From Saccharomycopsis fibuligera x Saccharomycopsis cf. fibuligera (Eukaryota > Ascomycota > Saccharomycetes > Ascoideales > Saccharomycopsidaceae): a stretch of 64,000 nucleotides of DNA. The position numbers were made by a program, and so were the translations under genes. Shown in pieces: positions 41,983-53,905 of this stretch. The notes under the pieces were generated by a model. That model was given only the letters and a program-made list of their open reading frames with translations, was not told the origin of the DNA and did not search any database. The number at the start of each line of letters is the position of its first letter. The stretch's first letter is position 1. The stretch spans positions 62,001 to 126,000 of the forward strand of contig CP012813.1 in NCBI GenBank assembly GCA_001936135.1. Direction: 5' to 3'.

Positions 41983-42906
41983 ATGCAACTCTCAATCTTT
42001 TCTATTCCAGCTATTGCCGTTTTGTTGGCTCTTGCTGAAGCTTCACCTGTCGAAATTCCATCGATCTACAAAAGAGGTTTGGATTTGAGTTTGTCAAAGT
42101 CCAAGTGTGGAACCAACGAAAACGAAGTCTCTTGTTCCAATGAAAGCTCTAGTGACAACATATTCAAGCATAATAACGGTAGTGGCTCTGGCTCGGGTGG
42201 TGACCCACACTCTTGTTGTGTTGAAAAAGAAGGTCTTATTTTGCAAACTCAGTTCTGGGATTATGATGTTCCAGGCCCAGAAACTTCTTGGACCATTCAT
42301 GGTTTATGGCCAGATAAATGTGATGGTTCTTACGATGCTAATTGCGGCTTTTCTGATAGTGTTAGTAGTGTTAAAGATGTTCTTGAAAACGCTGGTGAAA
42401 AAGATTTAGTTGATTACATGAGCCAGTATTGGAAAAACGAAGGCGGCAATGATGAAAAGTTATGGTTACACGAGTTCAATAAACATGGTACCTGTATGTC
42501 AACATTAGCAGACAGTTGTTACAGTGGCAATAACAGTAGTTCTAGCTCTTCTAACAGCACTGCTACTGCTTCTGGTTCAGGATCTAATCAAAACGTTGTT
42601 GATTGGGCTAAATTGACAGTCAAAACTTTCCAAGGTTTGCCAACTTACAAATGGTTAAGTGATGCAGGTATCACTCCATCTAGCGATAAACAATATGAAG
42701 CCGACGATATTGCTAAAGCATTGTCTAAAGGATTTGGTAACGAAGTTTACATTGGTTGCAGAAGCGGTAAATTAAGCGAAGTTTGGTATTTCCATAAAGT
42801 TGAAGGTTCTTTATTGGATGATAAGTTGATTAAAGTTGACTCTGTTAGCAAATCTACTTGTTCTGGTAAGGTTCAGTATTTGCCAAAAACTTCTGGATCC
42901 AACTAA
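41983..42906 (+). CDS. Secreted ribonuclease T2
   Basis: This is a 307-residue preproprotein. The signal peptide (about 1-21, MQLSIFSIPAIAVLLALAEA) is followed by a Kex2-type Lys-Arg at 30-31, so processing in the Golgi is likely. Both catalytic segments are intact: TSWTIHGLWP (CAS I, His106) and LWLHEFNKHGTC (CAS II, about 160-171, with Glu, Lys and His). Cysteines are spaced as in RNase T2. A Ser/Asn-rich insert lies near 180-200. It ends right after the catalytic domain and lacks the C-terminal extension of S. cerevisiae Rny1 (434 residues). It degrades RNA in the vacuole or outside the cell. ATG 41983 is the start; the upstream extension has no ATG. Confidence 0.93.
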   Translation: MQLSIFSIPAIAVLLALAEASPVEIPSIYKRGLDLSLSKSKCGTNENEVSCSNESSSDNIFKHNNGSGSGSGGDPHSCCVEKEGLILQTQFWDYDVPGPETSWTIHGLWPDKCDGSYDANCGFSDSVSSVKDVLENAGEKDLVDYMSQYWKNEGGNDEKLWLHEFNKHGTCMSTLADSCYSGNNSSSSSSNSTATASGSGSNQNVVDWAKLTVKTFQGLPTYKWLSDAGITPSSDKQYEADDIAKALSKGFGNEVYIGCRSGKLSEVWYFHKVEGSLLDDKLIKVDSVSKSTCSGKVQYLPKTSGSN

Positions 42907-43880
42907 ACTAATCTGGCTATACCGTTTTACTACCTGACATTGCATTTACCAATTCATTTCGTCCTTTAATTGTGTCTCCAAGTATTTTTTCCTTCTCTTC
43001 CTGTTCCATTTATTTTCTTTAAATGTCCTTTCTCTCATCGATTTTCAGTTCTTATATCTGCTTCAAAGCAGCATGGTCTGCTTTACCATTTTTTTATTAA
43101 TATCTATTCACTTACTTTTTTTTTCCCCTCCATTCATTGATTCAAAGTAATAAGATCATTTAAAAATGCAATTTTTAGCACCGTAGAATTATCCAACTAA
43201 ATATTTGCACATTTCTGTGCTCAATCTTTAATTCTAGTGTTTTCCAGTTTGTTTTGCTTTGCTGCGATATTGCTCGCAAATATGTTTGTCTCATATCGTA
43301 ATTTACGATCAAGTTCCTTGCCCATCGCTCGAAATTACAGTTCGAAGGGTCCGGAAGCGAAGTTCCGAATAATATTATAATTGAGCAAGAAAAAAAATTA
43401 AAAAATAAGTGCACATCAGCAATACTAAACGCACTCCAAGATCTCATCACCAGTTTTTTTTTTTGATTTCTAAACTGTCATCGGCCGAGAATTAAATAAA
43501 AGAAGAGCATTGTCGGAGATGAGGGTGCGGGTTGCAGATTTAAATATAGTCTTTCACATTATTTGACTATACATATACATAAACACACCTCCTCTTTTGG
43601 ACGCGCCCCCTTCTTGTTTTGCTCTGAGAGAAGATCAATATTTTCTATTATTTAATTTACACCGCCGCCACAACTAGCTATAGCTATATTATAGCCACTA
43701 ATATCTGCTTGCTCGCTCTTCTTAAATTTTGAATTTGATATTTTATTGTTTCATTATCCATATTTATAAGCTTTATTTTCACTGCTTCTAATTTATCTAA
43801 GTAAGCGTCAAAGGCAGCGTTGCATTCTATACAATTTCACAATTATACAAATTTCAGCCACAACAACAACTACCACAATA
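42907..43880. other. Intergenic region between RNase T2 and SDH8 (tandem)
   Basis: These 0.97 kb contain the RNase 3' UTR (T-rich) and the SDH8 promoter with a long CA-rich leader. No other gene is seen. Confidence 0.45.
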
Positions 43881-44351
43881 ATGCAATTAATGACATCAAG
43901 AATCTTCATAAGAGCAGCAAGTTTGCTCAGACCAACCCCAAGACACTTCACCAACACCACTAAAACTAACATGATATTGAAAGCATCGTATTCTAGTAAA
44001 TTTTCTCCAATAACAACCCCTTCTCCTCCAAAATTGCCACAGGAAGATCAAGAAGAATTTGAAAGATTACAAAAAATTGCCGCTTCTCAAGCAGCTATAG
44101 AAGAATATAACGCTTCAGTGGCAGCCACTGAAGGTGAAGAAGCGGCTTCTGCTGCTGCTGAGGCTGATGCAGTGGCCAGTGCTCCAAATTTAACTGAAAA
44201 GACTGATATTGGCAATTTCCCATCTTACTTTGCTACTATTCCTGAGTTCGAAGGTGATGTTAATCCCAAAACTGGTGAAGTGGGTGGTCCAAAGCAAGAC
44301 CCTCTAAGACACGGTGATTATTCGTTTAATGGGAGAGTCACAGACTTTTAA
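43881..44351 (+). CDS. SDH8: Succinate dehydrogenase assembly factor 4
   Basis: This is a 156-residue mitochondrial matrix protein. The N-terminus is basic and hydroxylated with few acids (about 1-45), a clear targeting sequence. An Ala/Glu-rich middle follows, then the conserved C-terminal SDHAF4 motif (NPKTGEVGGPKQDPLRHGDY, ending GRVTDF). SDHAF4/Sdh8 binds the FAD-loaded Sdh1 and protects it before it joins Sdh2. The C-terminal motif is essentially that of S. cerevisiae Sdh8 (138 residues). ATG at 43881 opens the frame; a second ATG eleven codons later could be an alternative. It is convergent with IME2. Confidence 0.94.
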   Translation: MQLMTSRIFIRAASLLRPTPRHFTNTTKTNMILKASYSSKFSPITTPSPPKLPQEDQEEFERLQKIAASQAAIEEYNASVAATEGEEAASAAAEADAVASAPNLTEKTDIGNFPSYFATIPEFEGDVNPKTGEVGGPKQDPLRHGDYSFNGRVTDF

Positions 44352-44820
44352 TAAAGTTAATTCGCATTTTTTTTGTTTACTATTAACAGCTTACATGATT
44401 CAAGTCAATTTTTTTTTTCTTTACAGTTCAAATTATAATGCTCATAGGTATAGGTATTGTATTAATATAATATGCTAAGAATTAAATTTTCTTCTTTAAA
44501 AATTATTGATTTCCCCTTTTCTTTTATGTTAACCCCGTAAAAAAATAACATGTAAATAGAATAACTAGAAAAACAATTGAAAACCTCAAAAAAAGATATT
44601 GATCTTGAATAGATGAACGAAAGAAGAAAAATGACTAATAACGAAAGCAATGATACAGCGCAATAATAAAAGCACCAAGAAAGAGAAATTGTTGTAATCA
44701 AAGCAAGGAAAAAAACAAAAGGTAATATGCTAGTGAGATAAAGATGGTAATGTAGAACGTTAAACATGAAAAATAAAAAGATGCAATGTTAAAGAATGGT
44801 AGCCTAAACCAATAATTTAA
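44352..44820. other. Intergenic region between convergent SDH8 and IME2
   Basis: These 470 bp are A/T-rich, with T runs after SDH8. No gene recognised. Confidence 0.4.
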
Positions 44821-47310
44821 TTAGTTGTAAACAAGTGATGGATCAAAATAATGAACGTGAGTTGGATGACTGGCCTGCACATTGATATCCTTTAATTGGA
44901 CATTTGATTGAGGATGTTGAGCACGCGCAGCGTTACTTTTAACACCCATTTTGATTTGTTGTGGATTTTGCAAAGCGCCTTGGTAATTTTCATTATTTCC
45001 CAAAACAATAGGAGGTGGTGCTTGCATTTGCATTGTTTGCATTGCCGGAGGATAATTACTTCCAAGACCAGCAGGAGCAATCTTTTCAGGACCGACAGGA
45101 TTGATGTATTCAACAGGAGGTGGAGGTGGAATAATAGGCTCGTTAGCCATGAACGGCGAGTTTTGATTGTAATTGAAATCATCAATGGTATTATAGTATT
45201 GTTGAGGTTTACTCAAAGGATCTTCGTAATAATAACATTGTCTCTGATTAAAAAGAGTTCTAGTCAATTCAGTTTCACTATCCAAACCTTCACTTTCAAT
45301 ACTGCTGGAATAATTGTGGTACGAGTTTCTCAAGTTTGGCACTTGTGACTGAAGTTGCTCAGTTTTATGTGTATGTGGAGACAAAGCACTGTTGGTCATC
45401 ATAAACTCATTAGCAGAATCAGATGCAGAAAACATATTTTGAGGGCCCAAGGGTAATTGTGATTGTGCTGGAGCAACCATACTAGGAACTCCATGATTAT
45501 TGTTATAACTACCCTGTGGTGAGTGATTAAACGAATTTGATGTGTATGCCTGGTTCAAATCATTATTGCTTCTTCTAACTGATCCATTGGATGGTAACGA
45601 AATATTTCCAGGAGACTGAAGATTTACCGGCGATCTCAACTTTGGTACATTAGCGTAATTTGGGTATATTGGATATTGGAACGGCTGTGTTTGGCGTTGC
45701 TCTGATGATTGATAAACAGGCATTGGACTTTGATACTGATTATTCATTGGAGCAGGAGTGGCAACAGGAGCAACCGGAGTAACAGCAGCAGCTGGAACAC
45801 CATGTTGCTGTTGCTCAAAAGTATTATGTGCTCTGCGTTCTTTTACTGAACTAGGCAATATATGGCGGTCTGAACCGGAGATTGGCGATAACTGACTGGC
45901 TGATTTTTTTAACAATAAAGTTTTTTGTTTGGCGGACTTTCTAGCTAGCTCTGTTTTCGATGAGTTTGGACTCACATTGCTTGAGACCGAGGTAACATTA
46001 TGAGGGTTGCTGTGAATCGGGGTAATACCAGTCAATAATTCAGACTTGTTCATCATTTCCTTAGGTGTATGAATAGGAGAAACGGATTTGACAGACGATG
46101 GCGTACTCATATACTCAGAGCCAGAACTTAGACCCGAACCACTAAAGTATGGCATTTGACACAAATTATCCACATTTATTCTCAAGTTTGGATCCCAAGT
46201 AAGACAAGCTTTAACGACATCACACAATAATACCAAATCTGGTCTGCTAATGATGTTCTCGATTTTAGCGCCACGGGAGTAAGGTAAACGGAACCCAAGC
46301 TTTGAGGCAAGTGCTGCTGCATCTGGCCAATAACCGCCCAAAGGAGGATTGCGCTTTTCATAATCAAGATCAAAACCAAATGTGTGAGGGGTGCCACAAA
46401 TTTCCAAAATCTTCCAAGTTTGATCCAATTCATTATTACCAGGAAATAATGGTCTAAAAGTGGCAACTTCAACCGCCACGGCACCAAACGCCCAGATATC
46501 AACCGGCTTAGAGTAATGTTTTTGACGCAAAAGAATTTCTGGTGATCTGTACCATCTGGTAGACACATAAGCAGTATAAGGTCTATCATTGTCAACACTT
46601 CTGGATAAGCCATAGTCAGCAAGCTTTACCGTGTAGTATGAACTTCTATTTTTGCTAAGTTGAGGAGCATTTCCATACCCACTAAACTTGTTGTTTGGAC
46701 TGATAAGAATATTTTCTGGCTTGACATCTCTATGGAAATAACCATGCTTGTGAATATGGCGGATACCTGCAAGTATTTGAGATAAAATGCTTTTGACGGT
46801 GTTGGTAGAAAATAATTGGCCTTTTCTAGCCTTCATGAACTGGTACAAGTTTTGATTCATTGTCTCCATAACTATGTGCAATCTAAATTCGACATTATCG
46901 ATAAACATTTCGTGAATGAAAACCAAGTTCGGATGAGAAGAAATTGAAAGTATAAATTTGACTTCCTTCACTTTAGTGTAATCATTAAGTTTTTGCAATC
47001 TTTTATTCATGGTTTTGATGGCGACCAAAGGACTTGAAATATCTGATATCCCGGCAATAGGATTCATTAACGTGTTCATCTTGTGGGCCGAGTATTGATA
47101 AGGATCACGACGTTTAGCAAGTACCACTGAACCAAAGCTTCCGTTACCCAAGTTTGATACAAGCTGGTATCTTTTATTCAACGATTTAACAGGAATATGC
47201 TCTGGAGGTGAGTTAATATCCACCGGTAGCTGGGCGCTTACGGCCTTTGATACCTTTGAGCCGCCATTATGAGCTATATGAAGAGAAGATGCCTGTTGGT
47301 GGTGGTTCAT
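44821..47310 (-). CDS. IME2: Meiosis-inducing RCK/MAK-type protein kinase
   Basis: This is an 829-residue Ser/Thr kinase. The kinase domain is at about 48-390: the Gly-rich loop is LGNGSFGSVV (54-63), the ATP lysine K99 in VAIK, the catalytic loop HRDVKPEN (193-200), DYG in place of DFG (232-234), activation loop T246-A-Y248, then STRWYRSPEILLR. The TxY motif with TAY and DYG is typical of Ime2. The kinase drives meiotic entry and, in Candida-type yeasts, may also act in other developmental switches. The C-terminal 430 residues are low-complexity, rich in Ser, Pro, Gln and Asn, much longer than in S. cerevisiae Ime2 (645 in total). A URS1-like element lies about 100 bp upstream. Confidence 0.88.
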   Translation of the reverse strand: MNHHQQASSLHIAHNGGSKVSKAVSAQLPVDINSPPEHIPVKSLNKRYQLVSNLGNGSFGSVVLAKRRDPYQYSAHKMNTLMNPIAGISDISSPLVAIKTMNKRLQKLNDYTKVKEVKFILSISSHPNLVFIHEMFIDNVEFRLHIVMETMNQNLYQFMKARKGQLFSTNTVKSILSQILAGIRHIHKHGYFHRDVKPENILISPNNKFSGYGNAPQLSKNRSSYYTVKLADYGLSRSVDNDRPYTAYVSTRWYRSPEILLRQKHYSKPVDIWAFGAVAVEVATFRPLFPGNNELDQTWKILEICGTPHTFGFDLDYEKRNPPLGGYWPDAAALASKLGFRLPYSRGAKIENIISRPDLVLLCDVVKACLTWDPNLRINVDNLCQMPYFSGSGLSSGSEYMSTPSSVKSVSPIHTPKEMMNKSELLTGITPIHSNPHNVTSVSSNVSPNSSKTELARKSAKQKTLLLKKSASQLSPISGSDRHILPSSVKERRAHNTFEQQQHGVPAAAVTPVAPVATPAPMNNQYQSPMPVYQSSEQRQTQPFQYPIYPNYANVPKLRSPVNLQSPGNISLPSNGSVRRSNNDLNQAYTSNSFNHSPQGSYNNNHGVPSMVAPAQSQLPLGPQNMFSASDSANEFMMTNSALSPHTHKTEQLQSQVPNLRNSYHNYSSSIESEGLDSETELTRTLFNQRQCYYYEDPLSKPQQYYNTIDDFNYNQNSPFMANEPIIPPPPPVEYINPVGPEKIAPAGLGSNYPPAMQTMQMQAPPPIVLGNNENYQGALQNPQQIKMGVKSNAARAQHPQSNVQLKDINVQASHPTHVHYFDPSLVYN

Positions 47311-50300
47311 TTTCGGCGATAATTAATTTTTGACAGTGCTCGCCTGTGCTGGTGATGTTGGCGGTTAACAAGATATTGAGGACCGCTGAGTAGAAAACTT
47401 TTGATATTGTGGGCGGCTAAGTGATAATTTCTTGGAAATGGGAAGATTAAGAACTAATATAAAAAAAATGAATTTGGGAACGTAATAATATAACACAAAT
47501 TTGAAGAAATTAGCGCTGAGAGATGGAAGGAACGGGACGTAATAAATGGAGGAGGTATAGTGTATCAGTGCCTAGCTTTATATATAAGACATGCGTGTTC
47601 CAAAAGGGAAGAAAAAAGAAGGAAGGGGAAAGAAAGGAAAGCACAAACCAGAGGGAGAGAAAGAGAGAAAGAAAAAACAGGAAAGCATCAAGTATATATT
47701 CACCGAGAAGGGGGGCAGAATGGGCTGTCTTTATAAATATGGTTGTCTTGTTCTGATTGTGTAAGCAGCATAAAATGCGAGGTGAAATTCTGAGGACTCA
47801 CTGGACCAGCATAGAGAGAAAGCGAGAAAGAGAGAGTAAAAAAAAAAGGCTGTTGCGAGCACAAAGTGTCACAAACCGAAGCTTATTTTTGCTGGATTAC
47901 GGTTTCTGTCCCTTGGGCAGCAGCGCTAATGTCGGCGAGATGCGCATCTGCAAAATTCACTTTTCTGCGGCTGTTCCCTGCCGCCTTTCTTGCCGCCGGT
48001 TTTGTGTGGACAGCTAGTCCTGTCGGCACTGCTGCCTTTTTTTTTTTTTTTTTTATTTTTTTATTTTTTTTTTACTTTTCCTCTTAATTGCTGATTGCGG
48101 TTGCGCTCGCTTCGCACACCCTTCCTGTTTGAGTCAATCCAAGAATAATCAAGCAAAGCTTCATTTAGTTGCTTTGTTGCAGAAAACTTTGTCGACTTTT
48201 TGGTTTTCGGATTTTAATTTTTTCACTTACGAATATTTGAAATAATCTGCTTGGTAATTTTATTTATGTTTCTCCTGTTTCATCCTTCTCTCTAGCATGG
48301 CATTTTGGAGAAGGAATATACGTACAGAAGATTGGCAGTAAATCGTGCTTCTTGTATTTGGTATGCTGAGCGGAATTTAAAAACTTTTGGTAAACAGCGC
48401 TTGCGCTTTGTTGATGTTATACTTATGAGAGCTAACTTGTCACAACTCTTCAGCTCAAGACCCGGAAATGTGTGTACATACCAGCGCCTCTCATGGATAC
48501 ACCCATGATGGAAAAGTTAGGATTATTGCCTCTTAAGAGACTGAGCACTGACAGACTTTACAATCCGTTTCTTTTCTGACTGTCTTTTACTCGATGCGGT
48601 GAACTAATTAGTATGGGCGGTTTCATTATCCTTGTGTATAACTGGATTTGCACATCATCATCAGGATTGTAGCCATGGTAACTTTCTATTTTTCGGAAAT
48701 CTTTAGCCACGATTCTGCCTCAAATAAAACAGAAAAATAGACTACGGATAATTGTTGGTCATGTTTTGATGTGTTAAACTGAGACGAAATTGATCAACGA
48801 CAAGTGTCCGAAAACATGTCCCATTCCGTGGTTCTGCGTGCGGTTGACAGATAAGATACTATAGTTTGCCAATTAGCACCACTCCGGTAGTATACATCTT
48901 TCTGGTTTGTTTATGTTTTGTGTATGCTCTTTTCCCCGTGACACCGCACATCAATATGCATGATCTTACTACCTCATCGCATCGTTCCTTTGCAGCATTG
49001 TATTGTTAGCGGAATATATACAGCATATGTTGTCTAGCTTCCATGCATCACTGCTGCCGCTTAATTTATTTGCATTTTTGATAATATTTTGTAGTCAGAC
49101 AGCCAGCGCGGACGACCAAGTGCAATCTAACTTCTATTTTCATTAATGAAATTTCCCTCCCGGCAATAGGCGATCAACATTAAAAAAAAATTGGAATACT
49201 GAAAGGTGACTTATCACCGACGATATCATCTACTTCATCAGTTTGTTTAGGTTCGTGCTTTCAGAGTAAAAATAGCAAAACTTTATAATCCTCCAATATT
49301 CTCTCTACTAATAACATTTTATTTTTCTCCGCAATTTTTCAAAAAAAAAGTTACTGGGGAAATTTTATAAATAAGCGCTTGCTTTTTGCTAGCAAGCCCG
49401 CAACTCTTCTAACAAAAAAAAATCTTGTTTGTCGTTTGCCATGGCAGCTATAGTTATGACTATCAGTACCTAGCCAACTGGTAGAATAATGAAGCAAAAC
49501 AGATGTGTATCTTTGTTTGTTTTATTTCCATCATGTCATACCGTGATGATGAGCATTACATGAGTCACTCTACGCTACGGCAGGACAAGCTGAGGACAAG
49601 CTGAAACTGATGCAGACATCAGCGGTAGTATGGACACGCATCTGTATGGAAGTCTTTTACTAGCAGCTGACGCTGAGCAGCGCTATGGGAAGTAGCGAAA
49701 AAAACAAAAAAAAAAGAAAGAAAGTGGACTTGACTGTAGTCACGTCCAGAATCGCAGTCTTTGTGTACCTTGCGTACTACTACAATTGTTGATAAAAGAG
49801 ACAGAGCTAGAAACGGAAATGACACAAACATATCCTGACGCTGTAGCCATCTGTCAGCAACGACTACAGCAGCTCGTATTCTTATTTGTAAGCACTAATA
49901 ATTCTACACTCTTTATAAATATACACTAAGTGTGTGACTGTGAGACATAAACATCTCTGCTTTGTGTATTGTTTTTCCGGTGATACTTTTGTTACTGGTT
50001 GTCTGTTTAATCTGTTGTTTGTTGGCTTTTTTGTTTGTTTGTTTGTGTCTTCCGGCGTCCACTGCAAGTGCAACATGTTGTCTCACTTTGTGTGATCTCC
50101 TGTACAATGTACGTCATCGTCATCATTACTTTTTCTTCCCTCATCGGCAGCACAGTTGGCTTAATTTTAACGCTTACGATGATATTTCTGAAACAAACAT
50201 TTTGTTTCTCCCAAACATTTTACATGTCTTGGTCAACGTAATATGATTACCGATCATTTAAGGAACAAAACTGTCCTTGTTTGATGGCCGAGAGTCGGGG

Positions 50301-51550
50301 TTCATGGTAACTGGTTTGCTGTTTTTGGCAAGCTTAAGGGGGACTAATTTGATAATACCCACCCATCGATCGGAGCAACCTAAAACAAACGCGTCTATTA
50401 TTTCAGTAATTGCTGATTGTTTTCCTTCAACAAAAGCCAGCCAATACATTGATTAATCTATATGAGGATATAACGCGTCTATTTTTTATTTTATTTTTTA
50501 TATGGGACAGTAAAAATGATTCTTTTGTTACTTCTATTACTTGTACTAGCAAATTAAGTAGGTTAATGCAATCAGTATGTGAAGCCCAACAGCCGTATTT
50601 TTCATGTGACAACTTGAGCTGTCTGCGACAATTTGTGTTTCAGTGCATTTGTGTGCACACTCCGACGACAAGTTGGCATACATGCAAGCCACTTACGAAT
50701 ACATATCAAAATACTCATGAGTCGGCGCTAAGCTGTCATTATAATACTAACGTCGCAATCTGAACATGGAGGGGTTAACATGACTGACGTTCTGTTTACA
50801 GTAAATTGATTCTCACAGTAGAAAGCTTTTTGAGAAGCGTTGGCATGACCTTTACTAAATCGAGAATAATTCTTAAACGCATTGTGAAATTCAGGCACTG
50901 TGCTTATTCTTTACTGCGGTATGATTTCTTGAAAAGTTTTGCAAAATATACTAATAATGCTATTCTTACGCCAACGACTTGCCTCAAACGATATACATTC
51001 CAGACAACAACAACAAAAAAACAAAAAAACAAAAAACAAAAAAAAAAGCTTTCGAGGAGGGTCTATAGAAGAAGCAAAATACCAGAACCATTTGGGTAAT
51101 TTTACCAATGATGCATCATTGGATATATCAACATTCGGTATTTGCTTTGCGAGAGTTTCAGTATTAAAAGTGTATGAATTTTGAAATGTTTGTTCACTGG
51201 CTGGTAACTGCTATAAATGCGTTCAATAGCAAAACTGTCATGCAGTCATCTAAGCTAATAAGACTAAACTCCAGGCAGGACAACATTAACTCCAAAAAAC
51301 ATTTCAAATAGTTGCATCATTCTAAGCTAAATTTTCATCCCAAATTGATGTTTAATATAATTACCGGCCAACTAAAAACCATAGTTCTGTAGATTCTAAT
51401 TGAATTTGATGGTGCACATAATGTCAAAGCCAATTAGAATAAACAACCAAAGTTTAGTCCCTATCCTGCTGCCACTCGCGTCAAATTGCATCGCGCTGCG
51501 ATTCTGCTTAAATCAATAATAAAATTTAGAAAGGGCCTTCGAGGAGGATG

Positions 51551-51581
<31 letters not shown>

Positions 51582-52568
51582 ATAAAAACTAAAAACATCG
51601 CATCTCGGTTCTTTGACCACATTAATCCCGCTTTGCCTTGGGCATTGTCGTCATCGTCATCAAGTATACTGGTGCCTTTGGAACTTGAACAGATTAGATC
51701 TGCTCCTCCCACTTGTCGTATGATGTGCGTAGCCGATAAACTAACCTAAACCGAGATTTGATAATTTGGATATATTTTCCTTAGGGCTTCTCCGTGATAC
51801 GTTTTATTTGTTTACAGGTTATGTATGGATTCGTTCAGGCAGTTTTATCACTGCGCTGGTTCTCTCTCTTTACTTGATGGCATCTATACCTTTACAAAGT
51901 GACGTCATGTTTTTGGCTTTTATTATGCCGACTTCTGCCAATGTAATATATAGATACGTTATGCTTATAGTGAGCTAAACTAACGCATTAGTAAAGTTTG
52001 TAGAGTATCATAAATACCATTTTCACCATGATTTGTAAGTACAAGTAACAGACGCATGACTTACTAGCAAAGTCCGATAATCTTCGATGCACAATAATCT
52101 CTCAATATTCGTCATCAATGAAAAAAACGTCAAAAAAGCCGTTATGGCCTTGGTTTTGATGCAGTGGAAATTTTGCGTTTCAGATAGACTTATTCTAGAC
52201 CAGTAAAATGACAAACTTTATACAATCTAACTGTTGTCTTTTTGACGTGCAAAAGACTAAATATGACAACAAAGAAAATTTTCAAACATGCTGTTGCATT
52301 ATTGTATACTTCAAATACTGAAAAGTTGAACAAGCATAGGCTTTCCGTTTCATTTCATTTGTTTCAGAAATCACCTACTGATTCCCTTTCGCTACGCTTG
52401 GATTGCATAAGTTATAAACTTGCTATGATTCTTTGTCCTTATATACCTTTTACTTTTCTTCCAGCGAATTTTTCTAACCTTTTTTCTTTATTATTATTAT
52501 TTTTTATTCGAAATATGTCAATCAACTAAAATTTTCCTCGGATAAACTGTATTTCTCCGGTACAACTT

Positions 52569-52600
<32 letters not shown>

Positions 52601-53347
52601 CGACTTTTGCCTCTTCTGCTGCCACTGCCGCGATCAGCCACTGCCTGTTGACAGCACCTTGTGTTAATACAGGAGCCATAAAATCGTTGCAACTTAATCT
52701 ATGGCAAAAAATAATCATGAAAAGTGAGCAGGTAATTAAGCCATTTGTAACATAAAATTTCGCCAGATTTGCCAAGATGTCATGCTCCAGAATTGATCTT
52801 AAATCAATCATTTTTTCTGCAGCTTTCTCCTGTTCAAATAAACAGGAATCTTTGCGACTTACAGCCAAGTGATGTGATGATACATTTTTAGCAAACGTCA
52901 AACCTTTTAAAAATGATGCAATATATACAGGAGGCACTATAGTTCTAGAGGCAGTTCACAACAACACAAGCGCAACATGAAAAAAGAAATACAAAAAACG
53001 GATAAAAAGTGATGCAAATGAGCAAGAAAAAAGGAGACTAATATAAGTAACAAAGTAGATCAGCAGAGGTAAAATTATGAAAAATTGGACATTCAAAAAG
53101 CAAAAATCTTGTTTGCTAAAGTATACTGGGAAAGTAACTAAATTCATGATTCATAATAAACAATTTCAGCATATTCAACTAATTTTTGAAGCCCCTTTAT
53201 TAAACAGATAGTCTAGATCTCGTTAAATCTCCTTTTTTGACCAAAATTTGAGCATGAAAAGTATTTTACTCTAGTTCTACTGATATGCCCAAAGCTTCAT
53301 AGTTTTTGTGCTTTTTTTATTCCATCAAAAACTCAAATCACGCAATA
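47311..53347. other. 6-kb gene-free region between IME2 and PAM16
   Basis: It starts with the IME2 promoter and a plus-strand polypurine block (about 47605-47690). No frame looks like a known protein. The longer ones (50410-50763 plus, 52518-52937 minus) have odd compositions or lack an ATG at their start. Long homopolymers occur at about 51550-51581 (A) and 52570-52600 (T). I could not see large inverted repeats by eye, so a centromere or a long RNA gene can be neither shown nor excluded. Confidence 0.4.
47410..47419 (-). promoter_or_regulatory. URS1-like (Ume6) site upstream of IME2
   Basis: On the minus strand this is TAGCCGCCCA, nine of ten bases of the S. cerevisiae URS1 consensus TAGCCGCCGA. 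It lies about 100 bp upstream of the IME2 ATG. In S. cerevisiae, Ume6 represses and then, with Ime1, activates IME2 through URS1. Confidence 0.5.
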
Positions 53348-53905
53348 TTACTGACTCGCCTGACTTTTTTGCTGCAGCTGCTCTTTAAGCAATTCCTGCC
53401 TATATTTGATCTCACTAGCTAATCTTTCCTTAGCATAATACACTTTTGATTGAACATAAAAACTTCCACCTTTTTCCTTTGAATTGATATTGAATAAATA
53501 ATTGTATCTTTCCATTATTTTATCCATGCTAAGATCACCTTTTTTAGCATCAACATCCAAAATCTTGCATGCTTCGTCTAATTGGATCCCACCATTAGCA
53601 GCAGCAGCAGCAGCTTTGGCAGAAGCGCTAGCCTGCTGTCTGGCACCAGCGCTAGCAGCTTGTTTATATGCTTGAGCAAATGCAGTCCCAAACACTTTGG
53701 CACCAGTAAATAGCACTCTAACAAGTATTCTGTGAGCCTGTTCCAATATGTTAGTATATCGCTATATTGAGTAGAATCATATCGTCATCATCACCATAAT
53801 GGAAAAGCATGAAAAAGTGGAGAAGGATAAGCGCCTGTGGCAAAGATAGGCAAAACTTATCAAAGCCTAGAAACATGTCTTTGTTCTTATAAACAAACAT
53901 ACCAT
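53348..53905 (-). CDS. PAM16: Mitochondrial import motor subunit Pam16 (two exons)
   Basis: Exon 1 is just the ATG at 53903-53905, followed by GTATGT. Exon 2 is 53348-53737, beginning GCTCACAG. The branch point TACTAAC lies near 53752 and the acceptor ends at 53738. The spliced protein reads MAHRILVRVLFTGAKVFGTA, matching the Pam16 start, about 130 residues long. The J-like domain (LDEACKILDV, then MDKIMERYNYLF and GGSFYVQSKVYYAKERL) lacks the HPD motif, as in all Pam16. It pairs with Pam18 and holds back its stimulation of mtHsp70 at the TIM23 channel. Reading through the intron would replace the true start with MEQAHR. Confidence 0.95.
53738..53902 (-). other. PAM16 intron (165 nt)
   Basis: The intron follows directly after the start codon. 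Its donor is GTATGT (53902-53897), its branch point is TACTAAC and its acceptor is CAG at 53740-53738. Confidence 0.93.

Noticed and set aside
50410-50763. A 117-codon plus-strand gene
   Set aside because: Composition is that of random AT-rich DNA, with no motif, no initial ATG evidence and no neighbouring support.
52518-52937. A 139-codon minus-strand gene
   Set aside because: It lacks an ATG at its beginning and gains length from reading through a T run as poly-Lys.
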